In this document: piece by piece, positions 47,647 to 55,818 of the stretch
Layout: the number at the start of each line of letters is the position of its first letter
How positions within the stretch are numbered: position 1 is the first letter of the stretch
Assembly (NCBI RefSeq): GCF_003970695.1
Contig: NZ_CP034570.1
Coordinates: 3,348,001 to 3,412,000, forward strand
Reading direction: 5' to 3'
DNA: 64,000 nt
Origin: Maribacter sp. MJ134
GTDB lineage: Bacteria; Bacteroidota; Bacteroidia; Flavobacteriales; Flavobacteriaceae
Program-made: the position numbers and the translations under genes
The notes under the pieces: generated by a model
Database searches by the model: none
What the model saw: only the letters and a program-made list of their open reading frames with translations
Told to the model about the DNA's origin: nothing

Positions 47647-47676
47647 TTGTTTTGGCCGAAGGGATGCCTAACTTTC
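47647..47676 (+). promoter_or_regulatory. predicted promoter of the phosphatase-like gene
   Basis: TTG (47647-47649), a spacer of exactly 19 bases and TAACTTTC (47669-47676) match the Bacteroidetes consensus with one mismatch. Transcription would start near 47683, about 22 bases before the ATG at 47705. Confidence 0.5.
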
Positions 47677-47704
47677 AGGGAAATCGTCTAAAAAGCATTG
47701 CGTT

Positions 47705-48787
47705 ATGAAAAAAGTGTTCACCATGCTCACCGTACTCCTTGTAATGACCCATGGGCTCATGGCACAAGATGAAAATACCAAAGTGGTGTTAATCACCTTA
47801 GACGGACTGCGTTGGCAGGAGCTTTTTAGGGGTGCCGATTCACTTCTGCTTACAAATACGGATTATGTAAGCGATACTACAAATTTAAAAGAACAATTTT
47901 GGCGAGAGGATGCGGAGGAACGTAGGGAAGCTCTTTTCCCTTTTTTATGGTCTTATGCTGTTAAAACCGGACAGCTACACGGCAATAGAACATTAGGGAG
48001 TAAAATGAACCTGAGCAATACACTGTGGTTCAGTTATCCGGGATATAACGAAATCCTATCTGGAGCTGCGGATGATGTGCGCATTACCAGTAATGACAAA
48101 ATGCCCAATCCCAACAAGACGGTATTGGAAATTGCGAACAGCACTACAAAGTATCGTGATAAAGTTGCTGCTTTTGCCAGTTGGGACGTGTTTCCGTATA
48201 TCGTAAACGAGGTGCGTTCCGGGGTGCCGGTTAATGCGGGGTTTGATTTGGCGGAGGATAATGACCTTACGGAACGGGAAAAATTCCTGAATCAGTTACA
48301 ACCAAAAGTGCCTAGTCCATGGGCAACCGTTCGGTTAGATGCTTTTACGCATTATTATGCCATGGAATATATGAAAAAGAACCATCCGGAATTGGTGTAT
48401 ATCGCCTATGGTGAAACCGATGATTTTGCACATGACGGTGATTATGCCGCCTACCTGAACGCGGCTCATAATACCGATAGCTTGTTGGCGGAATTATGGG
48501 AAGGCACACAGGCCGACCCATTTTACAAGGATAATACGCTCTTTTTGATTACCACGGACCATGGGCGGGGCACGCAACCGTTAGAAACTTGGAAAGGGCA
48601 TGGTGCTTCCGTTACCGGTGCTGGCGAAGTTTGGCTCATTGCCTTTGGTAAAGGGGTAGCTGCCAAAGGCGAAGTTTCTGTGGACGAACAGTGGTATAGC
48701 CACCAAGTGGCACCTACTATTTTAAAGGCCTTGCACTTAAGAGGTGGTATGGAACAAATGCAAGGTAAGCCCTTTGTCTTGGACTAG
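47705..48787 (+). CDS. alkaline phosphatase/sulfatase superfamily exported protein
   Basis: 360 residues; signal peptide 1-20 (ending LMAQ), then VVLITLDGLRWQELFRGAD with the first metal aspartate. The middle has YPGYNEILSGAADD, then AYGETDDFAHDGDYAAY and LITTDHGRGTQP with further Asp/His metal ligands, and WKGHGASVTG. This is the phosphopentomutase/alkaline-phosphatase fold as found in many secreted flavobacterial phosphodiesterases. The leaving group cannot be told. It is followed directly by the first repeat array. Confidence 0.85.
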   Translation: MKKVFTMLTVLLVMTHGLMAQDENTKVVLITLDGLRWQELFRGADSLLLTNTDYVSDTTNLKEQFWREDAEERREALFPFLWSYAVKTGQLHGNRTLGSKMNLSNTLWFSYPGYNEILSGAADDVRITSNDKMPNPNKTVLEIANSTTKYRDKVAAFASWDVFPYIVNEVRSGVPVNAGFDLAEDNDLTEREKFLNQLQPKVPSPWATVRLDAFTHYYAMEYMKKNHPELVYIAYGETDDFAHDGDYAAYLNAAHNTDSLLAELWEGTQADPFYKDNTLFLITTDHGRGTQPLETWKGHGASVTGAGEVWLIAFGKGVAAKGEVSVDEQWYSHQVAPTILKALHLRGGMEQMQGKPFVLD

Positions 48788-48790
48788 CTG

Positions 48791-49319
48791 CTCTCCCGAA
48801 GCCTCGGGAACAAATTTGCTTCGTTTCTGGGAAATTCACTCGAAGTGACATCTCGTTTTCTTTTTGTCAGTTCGAGTGGCTCCCTGGAAGTGGCGTTGTA
48901 TCGAGAACCCTTCGACTCCGCTCAGTGACCGTTCACAAAATTCACTCCAAGTGACATCTCGTTTTTTCATTTTGTTAGTTCGTGTGGCGTCCTGGAAGCC
49001 TCGGGAACTAATTTTGTTCGTTCACTTCGACTCCGCTCAGTGACCGCTCGGAAAATTCACTCGAAGTGATACTTAGGTTTCGAGTGCTATTACGTTTTTT
49101 CTTTTTTGTCAATTCGCGTGATTTGCTGAAAAGCAAATAGTATCGAGAACGCATCGGTACACGAAAGCTTCTCGATACATTTTGCAGCTTTCTGTCGTAC
49201 GCTCCAAAACACTCGAAGTGACATCCCGTTTTTCTTTTTTGTCAGTTCGAGTGGCGTCCTGGAAGAGACGTTGTATCGAGAACCCTTCGACTCCGCTTAG
49301 GGCATCGCCCTTTAGAACA
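48791..49319 (+). repeat. repeat array A: about five modular inverted-end elements
   Basis: A partial copy (48791-48850), three complete copies (48865-48956, 48973-49071, 49107-49223) and a copy lacking its right arm (49240-49319). Full elements open with TGTCAGTTCGAGTG or a close variant and end in CACTCGAAGTGACA, its near reverse complement, separated by T-rich linkers. Inside are smaller hairpins: the third copy has ATTTGCT-GAAA-AGCAAAT (49121-49138) and the fourth GCGTC/GACGT. The array fills the whole gap between the phosphatase-like gene and the TlpA-like gene. Confidence 0.92.
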
Positions 49320-49372
49320 TGAAACACAACCTACACTAGACGTTCATGCTACAATAACTACCTTTGTTATTG

Positions 49373-49939
49373 ATGAAAAAACGGAAATTTACTTTTAGTG
49401 ACGCACTATTTGTAATCTTTATAGGGCTGTTGCTTTTTCCACAAACCCGAACGCCCATTCAGGTAGCTTTGAACAAAGTGCGTGTAGCCATATTTTCCCC
49501 TAGTGTGATGGATGGAGAAGAACGCACCCAACTACAACCGTTTAAATATGAAGTGTTAACGCTGAACGGCAAGCGGCAATCCGTTCCGGTAGGCAATGGA
49601 AAAATCACTTTTATCAGCTATTGGGCCACGTGGTGTCCACCCTGCATAGCCGAATTGCCAAGTATACAGAAGTTATACGCCGATTACGGGGAAGAGGTCA
49701 CGTTTTTATTACTCACCAATGAAAAGCCCGGGACCGTACAACGATTTTTGGAAAAGAAGGCTTTGGACCTACCTGTTTTTATCCCTCAAATGAAGACCCC
49801 AGAAGCCTTAAATGAAACTAGTATTCCTACGAGTTATGTGTTGGACCAAAAAGGTAAAATCATCATCAAGGAAACTGGTGCGGCCGACTGGAACAGCAAA
49901 CGGGTACGGCAGCTCCTTGAAGGTCTGTTACAAAAATAG
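49373..49939 (+). CDS. TlpA/ResA-like membrane-anchored thioredoxin
   Basis: 188 residues from the ATG at 49373; upstream in-frame codons are TTG and the sequence before them belongs to a different context. One N-terminal membrane helix (about residues 10-23) anchors a periplasmic thioredoxin domain with the redox motif W-C-P-P-C at about residues 88-91 (SYWATWCPPCIAELPS), and a cis-proline in TSIPTSYVLD. It reduces or oxidises disulfides in exported proteins, often in cytochrome c maturation. It is embedded between array A and the hybrid kinase gene. Confidence 0.9.
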   Translation: MKKRKFTFSDALFVIFIGLLLFPQTRTPIQVALNKVRVAIFSPSVMDGEERTQLQPFKYEVLTLNGKRQSVPVGNGKITFISYWATWCPPCIAELPSIQKLYADYGEEVTFLLLTNEKPGTVQRFLEKKALDLPVFIPQMKTPEALNETSIPTSYVLDQKGKIIIKETGAADWNSKRVRQLLEGLLQK

Positions 49940-50084
49940 CGCTCACTATAAAGCGCTCACTTCACTTATTGATGTTTTTGCACTCGATTAATTGCCATTG
50001 ACAACATATTGTAGGAATTTACTTATAAATGATGCATTTTTGAAATAGTCTAAAAAGTACCGTTTCATCTAAAAAAATTATGCT

Positions 50085-51767
50085 ATGAAGGAATTCTCTA
50101 AACGTCGGGTAAGACTCGTATTTATACTTTCTCTTTTAACCACGGTCATTTCGGCGCTATGGTTCTTTTTAGCTAAAAGCTTGGATTTACACGAGTTGAG
50201 CCTTTATATTGGGGCAACCGTACCATTTTTTATAACTGCTGCAATCATCTCTAAGGTCGGTAACCTCACCCTCGCGCGTTTTATTTATCTCATAGCTTTC
50301 AATATCAGCGTTGCCATTACTTCTTCTTTTATTGGAAAGGCGGGTAGTGTTGAATTTATATTGATGTTTGCCATGGCCTTGCCTTTTGTCTTCTTCTCGT
50401 TCAGACGTGAAAAAAGCTATATCGTCATTTTCCCGGCCTTATCCATGACACTTTGGTTCCTGCTTTATCTTACGGATTTTAATTTGTTTACCGTCACAAA
50501 GATGGATACCTCACTTGCGGACAAGTATATTTATCCCGTATCCCTTTTCACTACTGCGGTTCTAGTCACCTATCAATTGATATTTTTCTGTTTGATTAAC
50601 GCCCGTTTTTATTCCAACATACAAGAGCAACGGGAAGATGCCATTGAAGCTTCCAATGCCAAGTCCCAATTTTTGAGTATGATGAGTCATGAAATCCGAA
50701 CGCCCATGAATGCCATTATAGGACTCTCCCACATTCTGGGTGATACCAATCCTAGACCAGACCAAGTAGAAAATATAGAAGCATTAAATTACTCTGGAAA
50801 AATACTTTTGAATTTACTGAACAATGTGCTGGATTACAGTAAGATGGAAACTAGGGGTGTGGAACTGGACGCTATTCCCACGAATGTTATGACGGCGGTA
50901 AAACAGATAAAAAAGATTCATGAGCCGGGTTGTTTAAGTAAAGGAATCACGTTTAACTTAGAGGTAGACGAAGAACTTCCCACGGTGCATTTAGATATTG
51001 TACGTTTGAATCAGGTGATCAATAACTTGGTCACCAATGCTATAAAGTTCACGAAGACAGGAAGTGTCACCCTAAGAATTTCAAAACAAGAAGACCGTGA
51101 CGGACATGTTTGTATGCGTACCGAAATTATAGATACAGGTATTGGGATTACTAAAGAACAACAGGAGAACATATGGCAGCCATTCACCCAGGCCTCAGTG
51201 AGTACAAATCGTTTATACGGCGGCACCGGACTTGGTCTTCCTATAGTAAAAGCCGTAGTAGAAGCTATGGGATCTACCGTACAAATTGAAAGTGAATTAG
51301 ATAAAGGCAGTCGGTTTTACTTTGATTTAGAACTAAAAGCAATCGCTAAAGAATCGCAAAACCACAGTAGCGGAAAAAAAGAGCGCAATCTAAACGGCAG
51401 AAGAATACTGCTTGTGGAAGACAACAAAATAAACATCATGGTCGGCAAGCAGATATTGGAAAAGGCCAACTTGGTGGTAGATGTGGCCTATGATGGCCTA
51501 ATGGCGGTAAACATGGTCAAAAAGAACGACTACTGCGCCGTACTTATGGATATTCAAATGCCGGTAATGGATGGGTATACCTCTTCGATGGAAATAAGAA
51601 AATTCAATACGGAATTACCAATTTTGGCCTTGTCCGCATCGGTGTTTATTGAGGTAAAGAGTAAGATAGAGAAGAGTGGTATGAACGGCTTTATCTTTAA
51701 ACCTTTTGACCCGGAAGACCTTTATAATAGAATCGAAGAAGTGATGGATATACCGCTAGCTTCGTAG
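50085..51767 (+). CDS. hybrid histidine kinase with receiver domain
   Basis: 560 residues. Six hydrophobic N-terminal helices (about 10-172) sit without a large periplasmic sensor. A dimerisation/phosphorylation domain carries H202 in FLSMMSHEIRTPMNAIIGLS. The ATPase domain shows NNLVTNAIKFT, DTGIGI and GGTGLGLPIVKAVV, and a C-terminal receiver shows D489 (LMDIQMPVMDGY) with LSAS and KPF. No HPt domain is attached or near, so phosphate must go to a separate partner. Signal unknown. It follows a 145-base gap after tlpA and precedes array B. Confidence 0.92.
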   Translation: MKEFSKRRVRLVFILSLLTTVISALWFFLAKSLDLHELSLYIGATVPFFITAAIISKVGNLTLARFIYLIAFNISVAITSSFIGKAGSVEFILMFAMALPFVFFSFRREKSYIVIFPALSMTLWFLLYLTDFNLFTVTKMDTSLADKYIYPVSLFTTAVLVTYQLIFFCLINARFYSNIQEQREDAIEASNAKSQFLSMMSHEIRTPMNAIIGLSHILGDTNPRPDQVENIEALNYSGKILLNLLNNVLDYSKMETRGVELDAIPTNVMTAVKQIKKIHEPGCLSKGITFNLEVDEELPTVHLDIVRLNQVINNLVTNAIKFTKTGSVTLRISKQEDRDGHVCMRTEIIDTGIGITKEQQENIWQPFTQASVSTNRLYGGTGLGLPIVKAVVEAMGSTVQIESELDKGSRFYFDLELKAIAKESQNHSSGKKERNLNGRRILLVEDNKINIMVGKQILEKANLVVDVAYDGLMAVNMVKKNDYCAVLMDIQMPVMDGYTSSMEIRKFNTELPILALSASVFIEVKSKIEKSGMNGFIFKPFDPEDLYNRIEEVMDIPLAS

Positions 51768-51844
51768 TTTTATGATCATCCAGCAAAGTAGAGTGTAGCC
51801 TCCAATAATTACTTTTCGGCACTTCGGCACATACCCAGCCCATT

Positions 51845-52135
51845 TTAATCGTAGGGAATACGGTCACGAATGGTCCCGTCTGCCCTGTGGATAATAACAT
51901 CGGCCTCGTGTTTTCTGGCAATGGTTTTGGCTTTGTTAATGGCCGTGCTTTGTTTGCGGTGTTTGGAGGTGATTCTTTTGTTGCCCTCACGCCGTACCGC
52001 CCAGTCGTCCTCATAAGGCACTACATGTTGGTGCCAAGTTCTTTTCCTATTGCCCTCTCGCGAGCTCTTAAAAAATACGTCTACCAGTTCTATTAAAATG
52101 GTAATCCAAGATTTGGAGCTGCTGTTTTTAGTCAT
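51845..52135 (-). CDS. DUF2188 domain protein
   Basis: 96 residues from the ATG at 52135 (a TTG nine codons upstream is in frame). The C-terminal ~65 residues match DUF2188: HQHVVPYEDDWAVRREGNKR, then a STAINKAKTIARK helix and a closing VIIHRADGTIRDRIPYD. The N-terminal ~30 residues are a hydrophobic helix (SWITILIELVDVFF) and a basic stretch. Function unknown; family members are small phage- and plasmid-associated proteins as well as chromosomal ones. It is opposite in strand to its neighbours and has array B upstream. Confidence 0.8.
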   Translation of the reverse strand: MTKNSSSKSWITILIELVDVFFKSSREGNRKRTWHQHVVPYEDDWAVRREGNKRITSKHRKQSTAINKAKTIARKHEADVIIHRADGTIRDRIPYD

Positions 52136-52196
52136 AGCGGAGGTTATTTTTCTGATAGGCAAGATACTTTATTTGAGATTATTTGATTGGCCTTGT

Positions 52197-52742
52197 TGTC
52201 AGTTCGAGTGGCGCCCTGGAAGTGGCGTTGTATCGAGAACCCTTCGACTCCGCTCAGTGACCGTTCACAAAACCCACTCGAAGTGACATCTCATTTTTCT
52301 TTTTGTCAGTTCGAGTGATTTGATGGCTGAGCGTAGTCGAAGCCAACAAATAGTATCGAGAACGCATCGGTACATGAAAGCTTCTCTCCCGAAGCGTCGG
52401 GAACATTTTGCAGCTTTCTGTCGTACGCTTCAAAACACTCGAAGTGACATCTCATTTTTCTTTTTGTCAGTTCGAGTGATTTGATGGCTGAGCGTAGTCG
52501 AAGCCAACAAATAGTATCGAGAACGCATCGGTACATGAAAGCTTCTCGATACATTTTGCAGCTTTCTGTCGTACGCTTCAAAACACTCGAAGTGACATCT
52601 CGTTTTTTCATTTTATCAGTTCGAGTGGCGCCCTGTAAGTGGCGTTGTATCGAGAACGCACAGGAACACGAAAGCTTCTCTCCCGAGGCGTCGGGAACAT
52701 TTTCACTTCTGCTATCGCTCATTGAAAACACTCGAAGTGATA
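52197..52742 (+). repeat. repeat array B: four modular inverted-end elements
   Basis: Complete copies at 52197-52288, 52304-52449, 52465-52597 and 52614-52742, each between TGTCAGTTCGAGTG-like and CACTCGAAGTGACA-like arms. Copies 2 and 3 carry a long first hairpin (ATTTG-a-TGGCT pairing with AGCCA-a-CAAAT) where other copies have CGCC/GGCG. Copy 2 and copy 4 show a TCCCGA/TCGGGA-type hairpin in the second slot. Linkers are T-rich. The array lies between the divergent DUF2188 and 52989 genes. Confidence 0.92.
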
Positions 52743-52988
52743 CTTGAGTTTCAAGTGCTAAATAGAACCCATTGGCAAATGTCCCATGAATAGCTTAAAT
52801 TGTAAAAGCCCATTAGGGTCGCAGTATCACAGTTCCCCCGAATATGATGAAAAGCTAGTGCTAATGGGCTGGCTTAATTGCTCACACAAAGTAAAGCAGC
52901 ACAACTTATTTAGAAAATACCTAGAAATGGGGATATTCTAAAGCACTTTTAAAACCAATATTTGAACCAAACCAAAAACTATGTAATT
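52743..52988. other. intergenic region with a long-range inverted repeat
   Basis: No gene seen. AGCCCATTAG (52807-52816) and CTAATGGGCT (52861-52870) are perfect 10-base arms around a 44-base loop. It could fold into a long hairpin in an untranslated RNA upstream of the 52989 gene. The leader after it is plain and AT-rich. Confidence 0.4.
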
Positions 52989-53447
52989 ATGAAAAAAAGG
53001 TACAGGCTAAGAAAAAAAGACGGTAATTACTTCAGTGGTTCGGCAAAAACAATTTTTTTGAAAATACCGGTCACCTCTGAAACCTTAAAATTTGAAGAAC
53101 CAGTGGTTAATATTTCAACTTCTTTAATGAATGCAGTTTTAGTTAAGCTTATTGGTGATGAGAGTCCAACACTTCCACAACCGGTCGTGAAAGAAATTAG
53201 TATCAAATTTAAATCAGAGGATATAAAATTGATTCCTAAAAACCTAAAAAGGGATGGGTTCTTGGTTGTAGCCATTTATAACGATTCCAATCAACTAGAT
53301 ACGGAAACCATTGAAATTTTCAAGCAAATAATAATAGATTCGGAATCAGATTATATCGAAGCAGTAAGTAGGTTGAGACAAAAATTTGAAGTCAAAATTA
53401 AAAAACCGAAAGAAAATGACGGTGATGTTATAGGGGGAAATGCGTAA
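52989..53447 (+). CDS. small protein preceding a TPR histidine kinase, unknown
   Basis: 152 residues from the ATG at 52989 (TTG nine codons earlier is in frame). Basic N-terminus (MKKRYRLRKKDGN), then alternating strands and helices, an EISIKFKSEDIKLIPKNL stretch and a lysine-rich end. No signal peptide or membrane helix, so likely cytoplasmic. I do not recognise it. It ends 8 bases inside the following kinase gene, so the two are cotranslated and may work together. Its AT-rich codon use matches the first half of that kinase. Confidence 0.6.
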   Translation: MKKRYRLRKKDGNYFSGSAKTIFLKIPVTSETLKFEEPVVNISTSLMNAVLVKLIGDESPTLPQPVVKEISIKFKSEDIKLIPKNLKRDGFLVVAIYNDSNQLDTETIEIFKQIIIDSESDYIEAVSRLRQKFEVKIKKPKENDGDVIGGNA

Positions 53448-55197
53448 TCAATTGATTTTTCTATACGGAATCCTTTTTTTGAGCGGATTGTCAATATTCG
53501 CTCAAGAAGAGGATTCTCTTTTAATGGATATTAAGCTTTTAAATGAATCTGGGCAGTATAGGCAAACGTTACGACTACATCTGAATAGAAATACACAAAA
53601 TGCTGATTATTATATTTTGATTGGAAAAGCTTTTGAAGGTTTAAACCAAGAAGATTCAGCATTTCATTATTATAAATTAGCCAAGAATAATTTTCAGAAA
53701 AATAATAAATTCAGAGAAGTAGCCCTTTTAAATCTAGAAATTGCGAGCGTTTTAGAAAGTCAAAATAATTTAAAAGAAAACACGCAGTATTTCGATGAAT
53801 TTTGGGATTATGCAATTGAGACAAATGACACTAATTTATTAGCACAAGGGTATAACTATAAGGGTCGGGTTTCTTTTCTTAATGAAGACGCTTTTGTACC
53901 AAAGAATTATTTTGAAAAGGCTTTCGAGTTGTTTAAGAATAATGGTAATTCAAAGATGGCTATCAATAATCTTATGAATATCGGAGTCGTTTATTCTAAT
54001 CGCCTAAAGAAAAACGATAGTGCTCGGGTCTATTATTTCAAAGCTATAGAGTTATTAAAAAAGGATGGGCAACATTTACAAAACACGAATCAATTTCATG
54101 ATTTATTAAATAATATTGGCAATAGTTATCGCAGAGATAAAAACTATTCCAAAGCACTTGAATTTTATAAACAGGCCGAAACTCTTCAGGTAAAAAAATA
54201 TCATGCTAAGACAAAAAAAATCTTGTTTAGTAATATGGATGCCACATATTACCACCTAGGCGATTTTGAGAAAGCTTATGATTATTTGTACAAATATGAT
54301 TCTATTAAAGACGTCATCAACCTTGTAAATCAAAATACTACAATCTCCGATATTCAAGAAAAGTACGATAATGAAAAATTACGGGCTGATAATCTAGTTA
54401 TTGAAAAGAAAAGAATTCAAAATCGCAACTGGCTTATCGCGGCGAGCTTAGCTTTACTCTTTGGGGCTGGTATTGCCATCCTCCTTCAAAAGAATACCAC
54501 CAAAAAACGCCAATTGGCAGAGCAGGAAGCCCTGTTGAAGCAGGAACGAGTAGACAACCTGTTGAAAGAACAGGAGTTGGTCAGTATTGATGCGATGATT
54601 GAAGGGCAAGAAAAGGAACGCCAACGGGTAGCGAACGAACTCCATGACGATTTGGGCAGCCTCATGGCCACAATAAAGCTCCATTTTGACAATTCCAAAA
54701 CGAGCAAAAAAGACCCCAGTTTACAAAATGCCGAAAAGCTTTTGGAAGAAGCCTACCAAAAAGTTCGGGGCATGGCCCATAGTAAAAATTCCGGTGTTAT
54801 GAGCAGTCAAGGGCTTTTGCCCACCATTAAAAAAATGGCTCAGGTGATTACAGAAACCAATGCGCTTCAAGTAACAGTAGAAGATTTTGGAATGGGTGAA
54901 CGTTTGGAAAATTCCTTGGAGCTCAACCTGTTTCGTATGGTACAAGAACTGGTGGCCAATGTCATTAAACATGCCGATGCCAGTACCGTAAGCATACAGC
55001 TAACCCAGCACGAGGATAACCTTAATATCATCATAGAAGATAATGGCAAGGGCTTTGACCGTTCTAAAATAGATACGGGCAAAACAGGCATGGGCCTCAC
55101 CACTATAGAAAAACGTGTAGAACATTTAGAAGGCAACTTTACCGTAGATAGCATCTTGGGCAAAGGCACTTCCATTTTAATAGATATTCCCGTATGA
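53440..55197 (+). CDS. TPR sensor histidine kinase (HisKA_3/NarX type)
   Basis: 585 residues: signal peptide 1-21 (ending IFAQ), five to six tetratricopeptide repeats in the periplasm (about 40-300), one membrane helix (about 328-346) and a short coiled coil. The HisKA_3 dimerisation domain carries H402 (VANELHDDLGSLMATIKLHF), followed by an ATPase domain with ELVANVIKHA, DNGKGFD and GMGLTTIEKRVEHL. The first two thirds are clearly more AT-rich than the kinase part, as if the sensor was exchanged. Its stop overlaps the response regulator start (ATGA). Confidence 0.92.
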   Translation: MRNQLIFLYGILFLSGLSIFAQEEDSLLMDIKLLNESGQYRQTLRLHLNRNTQNADYYILIGKAFEGLNQEDSAFHYYKLAKNNFQKNNKFREVALLNLEIASVLESQNNLKENTQYFDEFWDYAIETNDTNLLAQGYNYKGRVSFLNEDAFVPKNYFEKAFELFKNNGNSKMAINNLMNIGVVYSNRLKKNDSARVYYFKAIELLKKDGQHLQNTNQFHDLLNNIGNSYRRDKNYSKALEFYKQAETLQVKKYHAKTKKILFSNMDATYYHLGDFEKAYDYLYKYDSIKDVINLVNQNTTISDIQEKYDNEKLRADNLVIEKKRIQNRNWLIAASLALLFGAGIAILLQKNTTKKRQLAEQEALLKQERVDNLLKEQELVSIDAMIEGQEKERQRVANELHDDLGSLMATIKLHFDNSKTSKKDPSLQNAEKLLEEAYQKVRGMAHSKNSGVMSSQGLLPTIKKMAQVITETNALQVTVEDFGMGERLENSLELNLFRMVQELVANVIKHADASTVSIQLTQHEDNLNIIIEDNGKGFDRSKIDTGKTGMGLTTIEKRVEHLEGNFTVDSILGKGTSILIDIPV

Positions 55198-55808
55198 TTA
55201 CCGTAGCCATAGCCGAAGACCACCAAGCCCTTATAGACGGCATAAAATCCTATGTAAAGTATGAGGATGACATTACCGTCATTGGTCATGCGAACAATGG
55301 AGAGGAATTGCTCGCGCTCGTACGCGCAAGGCGACCCAAAATAGTGCTTTGCGATATTCGTATGCCTATTTTAGATGGTATAGAAGCCACGAAAATCATC
55401 CTAAAAGAACAACCCGAAACAAAGGTCGTAGCTTTTACCATGTTCGACCAAGAAGAAGCTGTACAACAAATGTTGGCCGCTGGGGCGCAAGGCTATTTAC
55501 TCAAGAATAGCAGCTTGGACGTGGTGTTGGAAGCCATACGCTCTGTTGCTAGTGGCAAAACCTATTACGATAAAAAAATACACCTACCGGCGACCGAAAA
55601 GAATAGCTCTAAAAGTGTGCTCTCCTCTAGGGAACGACAGATACTACAACTCATTGCCAAGGGCAAAACCAGTCACCAAATTGCGGACCAACTTTTTATT
55701 GGTAAAAGCACCGTGGATACCCATCGTAAAAATATGATACGTAAACTGGGCCTAAGCGGTGCTGGTGAGCTACTGCGCTATGCTGTGGAGCGGAAGTATG
55801 AGTTTTAG
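55194..55808 (+). CDS. LuxR/NarL-type response regulator
   Basis: 204 residues. A receiver domain with acidic pocket E8-D9, phosphoacceptor D54 (LCDIRMPILDGIEAT), T in VVAFTMFD and K in LLKNSSL is followed by a LuxR DNA-binding domain (SSRERQILQLIAKGKTSHQI, then VDTHRKNMIRKLGL). Partner of the overlapping TPR kinase; it should control transcription of genes that cannot be named from this window. Confidence 0.95.
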   Translation: MITVAIAEDHQALIDGIKSYVKYEDDITVIGHANNGEELLALVRARRPKIVLCDIRMPILDGIEATKIILKEQPETKVVAFTMFDQEEAVQQMLAAGAQGYLLKNSSLDVVLEAIRSVASGKTYYDKKIHLPATEKNSSKSVLSSRERQILQLIAKGKTSHQIADQLFIGKSTVDTHRKNMIRKLGLSGAGELLRYAVERKYEF

Positions 55809-55818
55809 TACCCCCATT

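Noticed and set aside
49938-49957. Terminator after tlpA (AGCGCT twice)
   Set aside because: The two words can pair, but the stem is only 6 bases and has no T tract.
51697-52014. A 105-residue minus-strand frame overlapping the DUF2188 gene
   Set aside because: The DUF2188 frame has a recognisable domain, while this one is a shifted reading through the same bases and runs into the hybrid kinase end.
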